Shown here: piece by piece, positions 15,549 to 23,723 of the stretch
How the letters are laid out: every line of letters begins with the position of its first letter
Numbering within the stretch: the first letter of the stretch is position 1
DNA from: Paenibacillus cookii
GTDB lineage: Bacteria > Bacillota > Bacilli > Paenibacillales > Paenibacillaceae
Reading direction: 5' to 3'
Assembly: GCF_018333375.1 (NCBI RefSeq)
Contig: NZ_BORW01000002.1
Location: 248,001 to 312,000, forward strand
DNA: 64,000 nucleotides
Notes under the pieces: model-generated
Told to the model about the DNA's origin: nothing
Database searches by the model: none
Seen by the model: only the letters and a program-made list of their open reading frames with translations
Program-made: the position numbers and the translations under genes

Positions 15549-16999
15549 CGTTGCGCCTCCAATCTTTTGGTCACTTCTTTTCCGATGATTTCGATTCCGC
15601 GGCGAAGCTCGTCGTCGCTCACCCGCGAAAAGCCGAGCCGGAGCGTATTTGCGCCGCCTCCATCCGTAAAAAACACGTCCCCTGCGGTATACACCACGCC
15701 TTGCCTGTAGCAATCGGCGAGAATTTCCCTCGCGTTCAGCCCCTGGGACAGCTCGATAAACAGGTGCAATCCGCCTGAACCGGTTATCCGCTCGCAGGGG
15801 ATGTGTTCGGTGCAGCAGCGGACGGCAAGCTCGTGTTTTCTTTTATACTCCGATTTGGCCCTTTTCAAGTATTTTTCAAAGTTGCCGTTATGGAAATATT
15901 GGAACAGCACCGCCTGGTCGAGCGTCGAAGTATGGATGTTCCGCGAACGCTTCACGCTGACCAGCGCATCGATCAATTCCCGGTCCGCCGCAATCCAGCC
16001 GATCCGGATGCCCGGAAACAGGATTTTGGAAAAGCTGCCGAGGTAGATGATGCTGTTCCCCTCCCCGCCGAAAGCGGCAAGCGGTGCCATGTGGGAGCCC
16101 GAATAACGCAGCTCCTCGTTAAAACCGTCCTCGATCAGCGGTATCCGGTGTTCCGCGAGCAAACGCAGCACCTCGACCCTTTTTTCCGCGGACATGACGA
16201 TTCCGGTCGGATTATGGTACGAAGGCGTCAAATACGCCAGCCCGAAGTCGTTCTCTTTTAACGCCTGCTCGAACAAATCCAGCCTGACGCCGTCCTGATC
16301 CATCGGAATCCCGGTGATGTCGTAGCCGTGCAATTTCGATATTTTGATCGCCGTGTGGTGGGTCGGGTTCTCGCACAGAATGTGCCTGCAAGGCACCTTA
16401 AGCGAGGATAAAATGATATCGTACGCTTCGGTAAAGCCGTTCGTGATCAAAATGTCCTTTCCTTCCATGTCGACGCCTTTCGTTTCCATGTATCCCGTCA
16501 AATATTGGATCAGCGGTTTATACCCTTTGGCATAGCCGTAATTCAGCAAAATTTCCCCTTCCAGAGCCATTCGGTCCAAAAAGGCGCGCTTCACGTTGGT
16601 AAGATCGAACAGCTTTTCGTCCGGCGCGATGCTGGCGAAGTTGATCATGCCTTTTTCGCCCCGCAGATCGCGTTTCATCAGGTCAAGGTCGACGGCCTGT
16701 TTTGCCGTATCGTTCAGCCGCTGCTGCCAATCGAGCGACCAGGACGGGACGGAGGCGATCCCGACGCGGGAAACGAAGCTTCCTTTGGAATGCACCGTAT
16801 AGATGAATCCTTCTTCTTCCAGCTCGGAATACACGGTGACCAGCGTATTTCGGCTGATGCCGAGCATCGTACTCAGCTCCCTTGTCGACGGCAGCTTCTG
16901 ATCGACCCTTCCTTTTCCTTTCGTAATCCACTGTTTCAAATATTCTTTAACCTGCACCGTTAACGGCCGGCCTTCCACAATTTTAAAGTCGGTAAACAT
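15545..16999 (-). CDS. MocR/GabR-type PLP-dependent transcriptional regulator (DdlR-like)
   Basis: A 484-residue fusion of a GntR winged-helix (residues 1-80: LPSTRELSTMLGISRNTLVTVYSELEEEGF) with a fold-type I aminotransferase domain. The PLP lysine lies in GSFSKILFPGIRIGW, with the usual upstream YLTPSYHNPTG and EDGFNEELRY. ATG 16999 follows GGAGGG. Its stop overlaps the ddl start. A MocR regulator called DdlR is known to sit beside ddl and control it in Brevibacillus, which makes a D-alanine or ddl-linked role likely. Co-transcription would make any control autoregulatory. Aminotransferase activity itself is not expected. Confidence 0.9.
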   Translation of the reverse strand: MFTDFKIVEGRPLTVQVKEYLKQWITKGKGRVDQKLPSTRELSTMLGISRNTLVTVYSELEEEGFIYTVHSKGSFVSRVGIASVPSWSLDWQQRLNDTAKQAVDLDLMKRDLRGEKGMINFASIAPDEKLFDLTNVKRAFLDRMALEGEILLNYGYAKGYKPLIQYLTGYMETKGVDMEGKDILITNGFTEAYDIILSSLKVPCRHILCENPTHHTAIKISKLHGYDITGIPMDQDGVRLDLFEQALKENDFGLAYLTPSYHNPTGIVMSAEKRVEVLRLLAEHRIPLIEDGFNEELRYSGSHMAPLAAFGGEGNSIIYLGSFSKILFPGIRIGWIAADRELIDALVSVKRSRNIHTSTLDQAVLFQYFHNGNFEKYLKRAKSEYKRKHELAVRCCTEHIPCERITGSGGLHLFIELSQGLNAREILADCYRQGVVYTAGDVFFTDGGGANTLRLGFSRVSDDELRRGIEIIGKEVTKRLEAQR

Positions 17000-17156
17000 A
17001 TGGCAATCCCTCCGTATACTATCTTGGCATAAAGCAGGAGCGGATGAAAGAACCACCGGGATGCGTTTTGCCGCCGGTCGTGGTATGGCATGGAAGATAC
17101 GAAAAAAGGGCGGCCGACAAGTCCATAAGGGATGGACCTCTCTGGCGCCCTTGATT

Positions 17157-17657
17157 TCAAACCTGCTGCATATGCCGCAAGGAGGGGGGTTCCTTTCCCC
17201 CAAGGTTTTTACGGCAATTTCTTTCGATGCGCGGAACCGTGGACAATGCCACATTACCGGCTACCGCGCGGGAAATCATGCAGGAGCTTTCCGCTTTTTC
17301 GGCAAGCCTGCGGGCATGCTCCAAATCGTGATCCGCAGCTTCGGCCTTCAGCACGATATGCGGCTTATGCGTGATGCTGACGTACGTGAAGACGTTGTTC
17401 GTGACGTCCACGATGCCTTCCGACTCCAGCGTCAGCTTTTCGACCGGCAACCCGCCCCGCTCCATCATCGCCGCCAGCGTGATCAAATAACACGTCGCCG
17501 CGGCCCCGAGCAGCATTTCGTCGGGATTGGTGCCGACTCCCGGCCCGCCCATTTCCTTCGGAATCGAAATGGCCGTTTTCAGCTGGCCCGCTTCGATCGT
17601 TCCCTGGCTGTTGCGGCCTCCGTCCCATACGGCTTTCAAAATAAACGAATGATTCAT
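17157..17657 (-). CDS. OsmC family peroxiredoxin
   Basis: A 166-residue thiol peroxidase of the OsmC/Ohr fold. The two conserved cysteines are in LGAAATCYLITLAAMM (peroxidatic) and EKAESSCMISRAVAGNV (resolving). The N-terminal WDGGRNSQGTIEAG and IPKEMGGPG are typical of the SACOL1771-like group. ATG 17657 follows a G-rich site. It acts in the cytosol on organic hydroperoxides. The gene is single, upstream of and co-directional with the MocR-ddl unit but about 150 bp away, so probably independent. Confidence 0.9.
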   Translation of the reverse strand: MNHSFILKAVWDGGRNSQGTIEAGQLKTAISIPKEMGGPGVGTNPDEMLLGAAATCYLITLAAMMERGGLPVEKLTLESEGIVDVTNNVFTYVSITHKPHIVLKAEAADHDLEHARRLAEKAESSCMISRAVAGNVALSTVPRIERNCRKNLGGKEPPSLRHMQQV

Positions 17658-17801
17658 GACGCCATCCCCCCCATGCATGATGTTCGGTTGTTTTATTCAT
17701 ATCATAACATAACCGGCATCGTTTTTTTTCCATGCCGCAGCATGCCGCTGGTTCGCTTAGGATCCCTAAAAGATTTCACTTGAGCCAGGAGCGGACACAC
17801 G

Positions 17802-18749
17802 TCACTTTTTCCCGTTCGCCGGGATCGGCAACGTAGGCGCTTCCCTTATTTCTTCGGGCAGCCGATGGGACATGCTCGGCACCTTTCTCGGCATGTATTC
17901 GATGACGTCCGATGAATGAACGGACACGCCGACGCGGCCTCCGCCCGCAAACGCCCGGATCAAAACGGGCTGGTTGTAGGCGTTTTTAAAGACGAAGTCC
18001 GGGCCGCCCCAACTGACCGTCGCATCCCTGCCCGGCGGAACATAGGGCACGTGGCGGCTGTGGGAGTAACGCTGGACGATGCTCAGCCCTGCCCGGTCGG
18101 CCGCGTTGAACAGCGTCGAGGATACCTGGCAAATCCCTCCGCCAATGCCTTCGGACAATTCGCCCCTGACGATGACGGTCGCTTGCCTATACCCTTTGCC
18201 TGTCGTTCGAATGCCGACCACGCGATTAAAAGAAAACGTTTCTCCGGGGAACACGACGGTGCCGTCGATCGCTTTGGCGGCCAACGCGATATTGTGGGAG
18301 CGGTCGATGTTGCCCGCATTGTAGTACGTTACATAATATCCGATCTGCTGGGCCCGCAGCGAAGCAAGCAGCTCCGTGTCTACCTTGGGATAGACCGGGT
18401 ACACCGGAACCTCTATCGAAGCCGGGCCGCCGCCGTAGAGTACATCATAATAACGTTTCATGAATTCTCTGCGGTCGAGCTTATGCCCGTTTTGACCGGG
18501 CACGATTTGCCCGTTTCCACCGATGCGGGCGTTGACGGGTTCCGTATACGTTTTCCGGTCCAATTCATTTACCCATCGGTTATATTTTTCCATATCCAGC
18601 AAAGGAAACACGGGTAACCTGTGCGCATTCAAGCTCAGGCTCGATACGGGTTTCCCTTCATGGGTGACGGTTAACCCGCCGTTATGCTGATCTGGAGCGT
18701 GATCCTGCAGCAGGAGATACAGGAGATATGCCGCTATTGTCCACTTCAA
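17802..18749 (-). CDS. VanW family protein (extracytoplasmic)
   Basis: A 315-residue protein with the VanW domain in its C-terminal two thirds. The core signatures are FPGETFSFNRVVGIRT, GGGICQVSSTLFNAA and VPPGRDATVSWGG. An N-terminal hydrophobic stretch (WTIAAYLLYLLL) suggests export or membrane anchoring. VanW proteins are of unknown biochemical role, linked to the envelope or vancomycin clusters but common outside them. The start is uncertain: TTG 18749 follows directly after an in-frame stop and has a poorly spaced GAGG, so a start error or an upstream frameshift cannot be excluded. No van genes are near. Confidence 0.82.
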   Translation of the reverse strand: MKWTIAAYLLYLLLQDHAPDQHNGGLTVTHEGKPVSSLSLNAHRLPVFPLLDMEKYNRWVNELDRKTYTEPVNARIGGNGQIVPGQNGHKLDRREFMKRYYDVLYGGGPASIEVPVYPVYPKVDTELLASLRAQQIGYYVTYYNAGNIDRSHNIALAAKAIDGTVVFPGETFSFNRVVGIRTTGKGYRQATVIVRGELSEGIGGGICQVSSTLFNAADRAGLSIVQRYSHSRHVPYVPPGRDATVSWGGPDFVFKNAYNQPVLIRAFAGGGRVGVSVHSSDVIEYMPRKVPSMSHRLPEEIREAPTLPIPANGKK

Positions 18750-18917
18750 ACCTCATCACTCGTTTCGACATTGTGGTTCCATCGTTGGTTTCGCCTTGAA
18801 AAACGATGTATTTTTGCGATGAACCCGGCGTTATTCAGCGATCTCTCTTCCTGCTATTATGATTACATCGCTTGGTATTCATGCAAGAAATAACAATTCC
18901 AACAGATATCCCTCCAT

Positions 18918-18954
18918 ACAAAAACGCCCTCGGCATTCGTAATTGCCGAGGGCG
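18918..18954 (-). terminator. Terminator of the alpha-galactosidase gene
   Basis: On the minus strand CGCCCTCGGCA/TGCCGAGGGCG makes an 11-bp perfect stem with an 8-base loop (18925-18954), followed by TTTTTG. Confidence 0.88.
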
Positions 18955-18978
18955 CCATATAGGCTCCGGACTTCGTTA

Positions 18979-20259
18979 TCATCCGGCCGTCAATTGAAAC
19001 AAAGCCGCTCCATGCGGCGGAATCGACCATTGCAGCACGTCTTCCAAATGGCCGCATCCTTCTCCGGTCCACAGGTTTTTGGCATCCGCGCCTCCGTCGA
19101 TCCCCAACTCGGAAAGCGAAACGGAGACTTCCGCGGCGGTTTCGCCGGTGTTGAACAGTGCCGCGTAACGTTCCCCGTCAGGACCTTCGGCCGTCCACAC
19201 CGCTTTGCCGTCCGCGCGGCTCACTTGCCGGGCACCGAAGCTATGCTTATGCATGTATAACACGTCGCGGTTTGTCAGGAGGGATAAGGTCCACTCGTCA
19301 TTGTCGCGCATCTCTCCCCCGAACATCAGCGGCGAGCGGAAAATCGTCCACAGCGTCATCATCGTGAGCTGTTCGTCCCGCGTAAAGTTCGTCATCCGGT
19401 CGGGGTGGCTGGCGCGGACGCCGATGCGCCCCAGCGGGAGCATGTCGCAATCCGGCCAGCAGCCGGGTTTCGGCCGTCCCTGCCATGCCTCGCAACGGTC
19501 GAACATGTCCAAAAGAAGCGGCCACCGATCCCAGAAGTCGTCGGTCATCCGCCACATATTGGCATTCGCTTCAAAAAAATCGGCGTGCTCTACGGGCGCT
19601 GGCCCGGGCGAAAGGCTCAGCACCATCGGACGTCCGGCGTGGTCGATCGCCTTGCGGATCAGCTCGATCTCCGCCAAATGCGGTCCTCCGTGCAGCCATG
19701 AAGCCGCGATGTCGTCAACCTTGACGTAATCGACGCCCCATTCGGCATAAAGCTCGAACAGCGAATTGTAATATTCCTGCGCGCCTTGCTTGGAAGCATC
19801 GACGCCGTACATGTCGGTGTTCCAGCCGCAGAAGGAACAGGGATGGGCTATGTCCCGGGCGGTCGCCTCCGTTCCCTTGATCGGCGTATTGTCATGGACC
19901 GCCTGCCGCGGAATGCCGCGCATGATATGGATCCCGAACTTCAGCCCGAGGCCATGCACATAGTCCGCCAGCGGTTTGAACCCTTTGCCGCCTGCCGCGG
20001 AAGGAAAACGGTTGACCGCGGGAACAAGCCGCGAATAACCGTCGGTTTCCAGCCGGACAAAGGGTCTGTAGAGATCCGAGTTCGCCCCCGGCTCATACCA
20101 TTGAATGTCGACGACGACGTACTCCCATCCATAATCCTTCAAGTGCTTCGCCATATATTCGGCGTTGCCGCGAACTTCCTCCTCCGTAACGGCGGCGCCG
20201 TAACAATCCCAACTGTTCCACCCCATCGGGGGCGTCGGTGCATAGGAATGATGCTGCAT
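18979..20259 (-). CDS. Glycoside hydrolase family 27 alpha-galactosidase
   Basis: A 426-residue (beta/alpha)8 enzyme for terminal alpha-D-galactosides such as those on galactomannan or raffinose-type sugars. It shows TPPMGWNSWDCYG at the N-terminus, the nucleophile in YVKVDD (Asp182), the acid/base region WRMTDDFWD (Asp240/241), and a C-terminal beta-sandwich. There is no signal peptide, so it acts on imported oligosaccharides. ATG 20259 follows AAGGAGG. An AraC-family gene lies 116 bp upstream in the same direction and is the likely regulator. Some GH27 members are beta-L-arabinopyranosidases; the sequence alone does not settle this. Confidence 0.9.
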   Translation of the reverse strand: MQHHSYAPTPPMGWNSWDCYGAAVTEEEVRGNAEYMAKHLKDYGWEYVVVDIQWYEPGANSDLYRPFVRLETDGYSRLVPAVNRFPSAAGGKGFKPLADYVHGLGLKFGIHIMRGIPRQAVHDNTPIKGTEATARDIAHPCSFCGWNTDMYGVDASKQGAQEYYNSLFELYAEWGVDYVKVDDIAASWLHGGPHLAEIELIRKAIDHAGRPMVLSLSPGPAPVEHADFFEANANMWRMTDDFWDRWPLLLDMFDRCEAWQGRPKPGCWPDCDMLPLGRIGVRASHPDRMTNFTRDEQLTMMTLWTIFRSPLMFGGEMRDNDEWTLSLLTNRDVLYMHKHSFGARQVSRADGKAVWTAEGPDGERYAALFNTGETAAEVSVSLSELGIDGGADAKNLWTGEGCGHLEDVLQWSIPPHGAALFQLTAG

Positions 20260-20375
20260 GTCGTTCCTCCTTAAATAGCATTCATTTGCTGTATGTCCCT
20301 ATCATAAGGTTCGGAGGAATCACGTTTCTATAGTAATCTTTCGTGGAAAATAGCAAAATATTGCGGTTCCGGAGA

Positions 20376-21260
20376 CTAATCAAAATACAACCGGCTGAGC
20401 GTCAGCTGCCCCTGTTCCGACCGGAAGCTTCCGGGCGTCCGGCCGGTCATTTTCCGAAACACTTTGATAAAATAACTCCCTCCGGAATACCCCACCTCTT
20501 CGGCAATCCGTTCGATGCCGAGGTCCGTTTGCCGGAGCAGCCTCATCGCCTGCTCGATGCGAACCCGGTTCAAATATTCGCTTGGCGTTTCGCCGGTCGC
20601 GGCCGCAAACGTGCGGAGCAGATGGTACTTCGACACTCCGAGCCTCTCCGACAGCTGATCCAGGCTGATCATGCTGCCGTAATGCGTGTCGATATAGCGG
20701 GCAGCCTGACGCACCTTTTCCGGCCAATGCCGGCGTTCGCCTTGCGGCGCGATCGCAAAACGGCACAGTTCGGACACGAACTGGTACACATAAGAGGAAG
20801 CTGTAAAAGGATCCGTGATCCGGCCGTCGTTCGCTTGCTCCCATATGTCCTGCAGCAGGCGGATTGGCCGGCTGGTCGCAGGCAGATGCGGCGCTTGCCC
20901 CATCCTGCTTTTCGCTTCCTGCCAATTCGGCAAAATCAGCGACGGCCGCATCAGGATGAACATGAAGCTCCACTCGGGTCCGCCCTCCGGGAAATAATAC
21001 CGGTGATCCCCCGGAATTTCGGACATAAACGCCCGTTCCGCATCAATCCGGTACGCTTCGGCGCCCGATTCGAAAACGCCTTCGCCTTCGATCGTATACT
21101 GGAATAACAACAGCGGTCCGTCCTTCCGCGTGTACCCGTCCCACCGGTAAGCCGGACTCTGCACCGCGTCCCTCCCAACCGCAAACAAGCTGCACAGCGC
21201 CAAATGGTCCGGAGCCGAAAATCGAAAGCCGTATGTGCCTATCCTGTTGCCGGTTCCCAT
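20376..21260 (-). CDS. AraC family transcriptional regulator
   Basis: A 294-residue regulator with an N-terminal cupin-like sugar-sensing domain (about residues 15-150) and a C-terminal double helix-turn-helix. The latter reads ISLDQLSERLGVSKYHLLRTF, then RIAEEVGYSGGSYFIKVFRK and GRTPGSFR. ATG 21260 (MGTGNRIGTYGF) follows AAAGGAGAGGG; the longer frame upstream lacks a ribosome site. Located just before the GH27 gene on the same strand, it probably activates it in response to an alpha-galactoside. Confidence 0.9.
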   Translation of the reverse strand: MGTGNRIGTYGFRFSAPDHLALCSLFAVGRDAVQSPAYRWDGYTRKDGPLLLFQYTIEGEGVFESGAEAYRIDAERAFMSEIPGDHRYYFPEGGPEWSFMFILMRPSLILPNWQEAKSRMGQAPHLPATSRPIRLLQDIWEQANDGRITDPFTASSYVYQFVSELCRFAIAPQGERRHWPEKVRQAARYIDTHYGSMISLDQLSERLGVSKYHLLRTFAAATGETPSEYLNRVRIEQAMRLLRQTDLGIERIAEEVGYSGGSYFIKVFRKMTGRTPGSFRSEQGQLTLSRLYFD

Positions 21261-21424
21261 ATGCCCTCTCCTTTTACATCGTTTTTGCCCGCAGAATCGC
21301 TGCCGCGTTCCCCATGGCGAGATTCGCCGCCATTCGAAAACATGGCTATGAACGAACTTTCGGCAATCGCTCAAGTCAAGGTTACGACGATCATGGCCAA
21401 GCGTCAATGCGGGGGAGCTCATTT

Positions 21425-21452
21425 AAAAAAGCTGCCGTTTCCGCGGCAGCCT
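21425..21452 (-). terminator. Terminator of the DUF3889 gene
   Basis: On the minus strand GCTGCCG pairs with CGGCAGC (21431-21450) and is followed by a T-run. Confidence 0.7.
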
Positions 21453-21502
21453 TTGGTCATGGCAATCCAGTTTTGTTCATTGGATATGCAGGACTTGCCC
21501 GC

Positions 21503-21808
21503 TCACCGTTCGGATTCGGAAAACCGAATCGAATGGATGGCGTCGGTGGACGGATCGAAACGGATAAACACGTACACTCCGAACTCGCGGCCTTCCTTGT
21601 TTCTGACCCAAAGTTTGAATCGCTCCTCCGATTCGTTTGGCGTCCGTTCAATCCTCCCCAAATGCCGATAGTCGATGATGTCTGCCCGGTACCTTTTTTG
21701 TGCTTCCTTTACCGCTATTGCGCCCCATTTTTCGTATTCAGGGTTTGCTTGGACTGGGGCAGCCAACATAACGAACACCGTCATCAGGGAAATCAACCAT
21801 GTTTTCAT
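21503..21808 (-). CDS. DUF3889 domain-containing secreted protein
   Basis: A 101-residue protein with a cleavable signal peptide (MKTWLISLMTVFVMLAAPVQA). The mature part of about 80 residues (KWGAIAVKEAQKRYRADIIDY and FKLWVRNKEGREFGVYVFI) matches the DUF3889 family (B. subtilis YqzG/YhdC-like), whose function is unknown. ATG 21808 has CAGGTGG upstream. It has its own terminator. The domain resembles a small single-layer alpha/beta fold, and an extracellular or wall location is likely. Confidence 0.82.
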   Translation of the reverse strand: MKTWLISLMTVFVMLAAPVQANPEYEKWGAIAVKEAQKRYRADIIDYRHLGRIERTPNESEERFKLWVRNKEGREFGVYVFIRFDPSTDAIHSIRFSESER

Positions 21809-21970
21809 TCAAAGACCACCTGCCTGAAACGTTTTACTTCCGGCTTTTCGCTTATCGCGCATTCATTCAAGGCTTTTTCCATGATCGGAGATGGAGCGGG
21901 GCACGAAAAAAACAAACACCCGCTTTCAAGCTCGGGTTAAAAACGCCTGAAAACGGGTACTTGTGCATAT

Positions 21971-22153
21971 TTAATGGTTGATGTCGCATTTATTCATAAT
22001 AAACGCAATTTGGTTTTCAAGCCGATTGATTTGCTCCTGAGTCTCTTGGTCTTCCCTGCCCAGACCGCGGAGCGAAGCGAGTTCCTGCTTGAGTTGATGC
22101 AGGTCATCCCCTGCACGGGAACAGTCGTAGCTGCTTTCAAGGTTGTCCAGCAT
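21971..22153 (-). CDS. Small coiled-coil protein of unknown function
   Basis: A 60-residue, highly charged protein with one predicted coiled coil (LHQLKQELASLRGLG, then EQINRLENQIAFI) and two cysteines (Cys11 and one near the C-terminus). GGAGGAATG lies before ATG 22153. There is no membrane segment. I do not recognise the family; short Gln/Glu-rich helical proteins of this kind are common in Paenibacillus and poorly studied. Confidence 0.6.
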   Translation of the reverse strand: MLDNLESSYDCSRAGDDLHQLKQELASLRGLGREDQETQEQINRLENQIAFIMNKCDINH

Positions 22154-22314
22154 GCCTCATTCCTCCATTTTTTCTTGGGTGTACTTCCCTATTATGGAGG
22201 ATTCGGACGAGTTTATTCAGTCGAAAGGCATGGCGGGTCACCCCGCCTCAACTGCCACTTAAGCATGATTTTTCGAAGTAGGGAGATCGTGCGGTATCCG
22301 GCGGGCTAACCCTT

Positions 22315-22776
22315 TCATCGTTCCGCTTCCCTTCCCCCGGTAACTTCGCCTATCTTCCGCAGGAAGGATTGAATATGTTCATGCATCGCTTGAATGTCTT
22401 CGATCCGAACATTCGTACCGGCGTACAGCTTGGTCGGAACTTCCGCGGCTTGTTCACGCAAGTCCTGTCCTTTGGCGGTCAATTCGATGATCACGCTGCG
22501 CTCGTCCGCCTTATCGCGGGTTCGCGTAATCAGACCCATCGCTTCCAGCTTCTTCAAAAGCGGCGTCAGCGTTCCGGAATCCAAAAACAGCTTTGCCCCG
22601 AGCTCTTTGACGGTCACCCCGTCCTGTTCCCACAAGGAAAGCAGCGTAATGTATTGCGTATACGTCAGTCCAAGCGGCGACAGCAGCGGGCGGTACAGCT
22701 TCATCATCTCGCGGGAGCATGTATAAAAAGCAAAGCAAAGCTGATGTTCCAGTTTCATATATTCGTTAGGCTGCAT
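22315..22776 (-). CDS. ohrR: OhrR-like organic-peroxide sensing MarR repressor
   Basis: A 153-residue MarR-family protein with the OhrR N-terminus LEHQLCFAFYTCSREMMK, placing the sensor Cys at position 14 (Cys15 in B. subtilis OhrR). A second cysteine is at 20. LGLTYTQYITLLSLWEQDG and KADERSVIIELTAKG complete the family pattern. Oxidation of the N-terminal Cys releases DNA. It is divergent from a glutathione peroxidase gene, with two AAATTGTATxCAATTT-like palindromes between them, so peroxidase is its probable target instead of the usual ohrA. ATG 22776 follows AGGTGAG. Confidence 0.9.
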   Translation of the reverse strand: MQPNEYMKLEHQLCFAFYTCSREMMKLYRPLLSPLGLTYTQYITLLSLWEQDGVTVKELGAKLFLDSGTLTPLLKKLEAMGLITRTRDKADERSVIIELTAKGQDLREQAAEVPTKLYAGTNVRIEDIQAMHEHIQSFLRKIGEVTGGREAER

Positions 22777-22793
22777 CTATCTCACCTGCCATT

Positions 22794-22897
22794 AAATTGT
22801 ATGCAATTTATTATTCGAAATATTATAGCATTTGGAACTTGGACACGTCAAAGATCGAAAAACAGCTTGAATTCGTCATTTAAATTGTATACAATCT
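22794..22897. promoter_or_regulatory. Two OhrR-type operators between ohrR and the peroxidase gene
   Basis: Site 1 (22794-22809) is AAATTGTATGCAATTT. Site 2 (22882-22897) is AAATTGTATACAATCT, with a perfect ATTGTATACAAT core. Both match the known AT-rich OhrR box built on TACAATT/AATTGTA. One lies close to each divergent start. Confidence 0.75.
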
Positions 22898-22938
22898 AAT
22901 TGCACAAAATTATAACGGACTCAGGAGGAGAGGGTATC

Positions 22939-23427
22939 ATGTCAATCTACGATATCGAGGTTAAAACGATTAAAGGAGAAGTACAAACGTTGGAACCGTA
23001 CCGCGGCCAAGTGCTGCTCATCGTCAATACGGCGACCAAATGCGGGTTCGCTCCGCAGTTCAAAGGGCTGCAGAAGCTGCACGATGCTTACAAGGAGAGG
23101 GGGTTTGCCGTTCTCGGTTTTCCTTGCGGCCAATTCGCCAACCAGGAGCCGGGAACGGACGCGGAGGTCGCCCAGGCTTGCGAGCTGAATTTCGGGGTGT
23201 CCTTCCCGCTGTTCGCCAAAATCGACGTCAACGGCCATAACGCCCATCCGCTGTTCCGGCACCTGACCTCGGAAGCCCCGGGCCTCCTTGGCTCCAAAGC
23301 GATCAAATGGAACTTTACGAAGTTTCTGGTCGACGGCAGCGGAAAGGTCGTGAAACGGTTTGGACCGACGGAAGAGCCGGAAAAAATCGAACCGCATATT
23401 CTCCAGCTGCTGGGGACCAGAGCATAA
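22939..23427 (+). CDS. gpx: Glutathione peroxidase family thiol peroxidase
   Basis: A 162-residue cytosolic peroxidase. The catalytic residue is Cys in NTATKCGFAPQ, not selenocysteine. The tetrad partners are in GFPCGQFANQEPG (Gln) and KWNFTKFLVD (Trp, Asn). In Gram-positives such enzymes generally use thioredoxin or bacillithiol rather than glutathione. ATG 22939 follows AGGAGGAGAGGG. It is divergent from ohrR with OhrR-type operators in between, so it is expected to be induced by organic hydroperoxides. It belongs to the BsaA group. Confidence 0.93.
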   Translation: MSIYDIEVKTIKGEVQTLEPYRGQVLLIVNTATKCGFAPQFKGLQKLHDAYKERGFAVLGFPCGQFANQEPGTDAEVAQACELNFGVSFPLFAKIDVNGHNAHPLFRHLTSEAPGLLGSKAIKWNFTKFLVDGSGKVVKRFGPTEEPEKIEPHILQLLGTRA

Positions 23428-23445
23428 TTATATAGGAAGAAGACT

Positions 23446-23490
23446 GAAGAAATCCTGATTGCCTGCCGGCCTTTCGGGGTTTCTTTTTTT
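23446..23490 (+). terminator. Probable terminator of the peroxidase gene
   Basis: GAAATCC (23449-23455) pairs with GGGTTTC (ending 23483), with an inner GCCGGC element, and is followed by a run of seven T. Confidence 0.55.
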
Positions 23491-23540
23491 CTTCGCCCCC
23501 GATATGATGGAGCAAGTCTATAATTTTTGTCGCAATCCTG

Positions 23541-23723
23541 TATAATCGGAAATGGAGAGGTTCAAATTTTATGTTTTTGTTTATATCTACTTTATAAGCG
23601 GAATTATGATCTTTGGGCCATATACGCTAGGTCTATGGTCTTAATGGCAAATCAAACACCAAATCGCTATCCCTTAGGCGGAAACCCTAAGCGGAGTTAC
23701 ATATCGGGGGATGGAGGCGCAAA
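23541..23723 (+). promoter_or_regulatory. -10 element and long leader of the hybrid kinase gene
   Basis: TATAAT lies at 23541-23546, so transcription could start about 23553 and leave a leader near 170 nt. The leader holds a hairpin CTTAGG-CGGAAAC-CCTAAG (23673-23691). It also holds a 30-codon frame (ATG 23552, stop about 23642) rich in Phe/Tyr/Ile that would encode a single membrane helix but has no ribosome site. No known riboswitch consensus was recognised. Confidence 0.4.

Noticed and set aside
14592..15710. Long plus-strand frame opposite ddl
   Set aside because: Mirror frame of the ligase gene; Arg/His-rich and without start signals.
17802..18749. Glycopeptide resistance locus, because of VanW and ddl nearby
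   Set aside because: No vanH, vanX, vanS or vanR is present, and ddl has ordinary D-Ala-D-Ala ligase motifs with its own MocR regulator.
23641..23723. Cyclic di-GMP (GEMM) or other known riboswitch upstream of the hybrid kinase
   Set aside because: GGCAAATC and GGCGGAAAC look vaguely similar, but the conserved core and helix order of GEMM and of other classes I know are absent.
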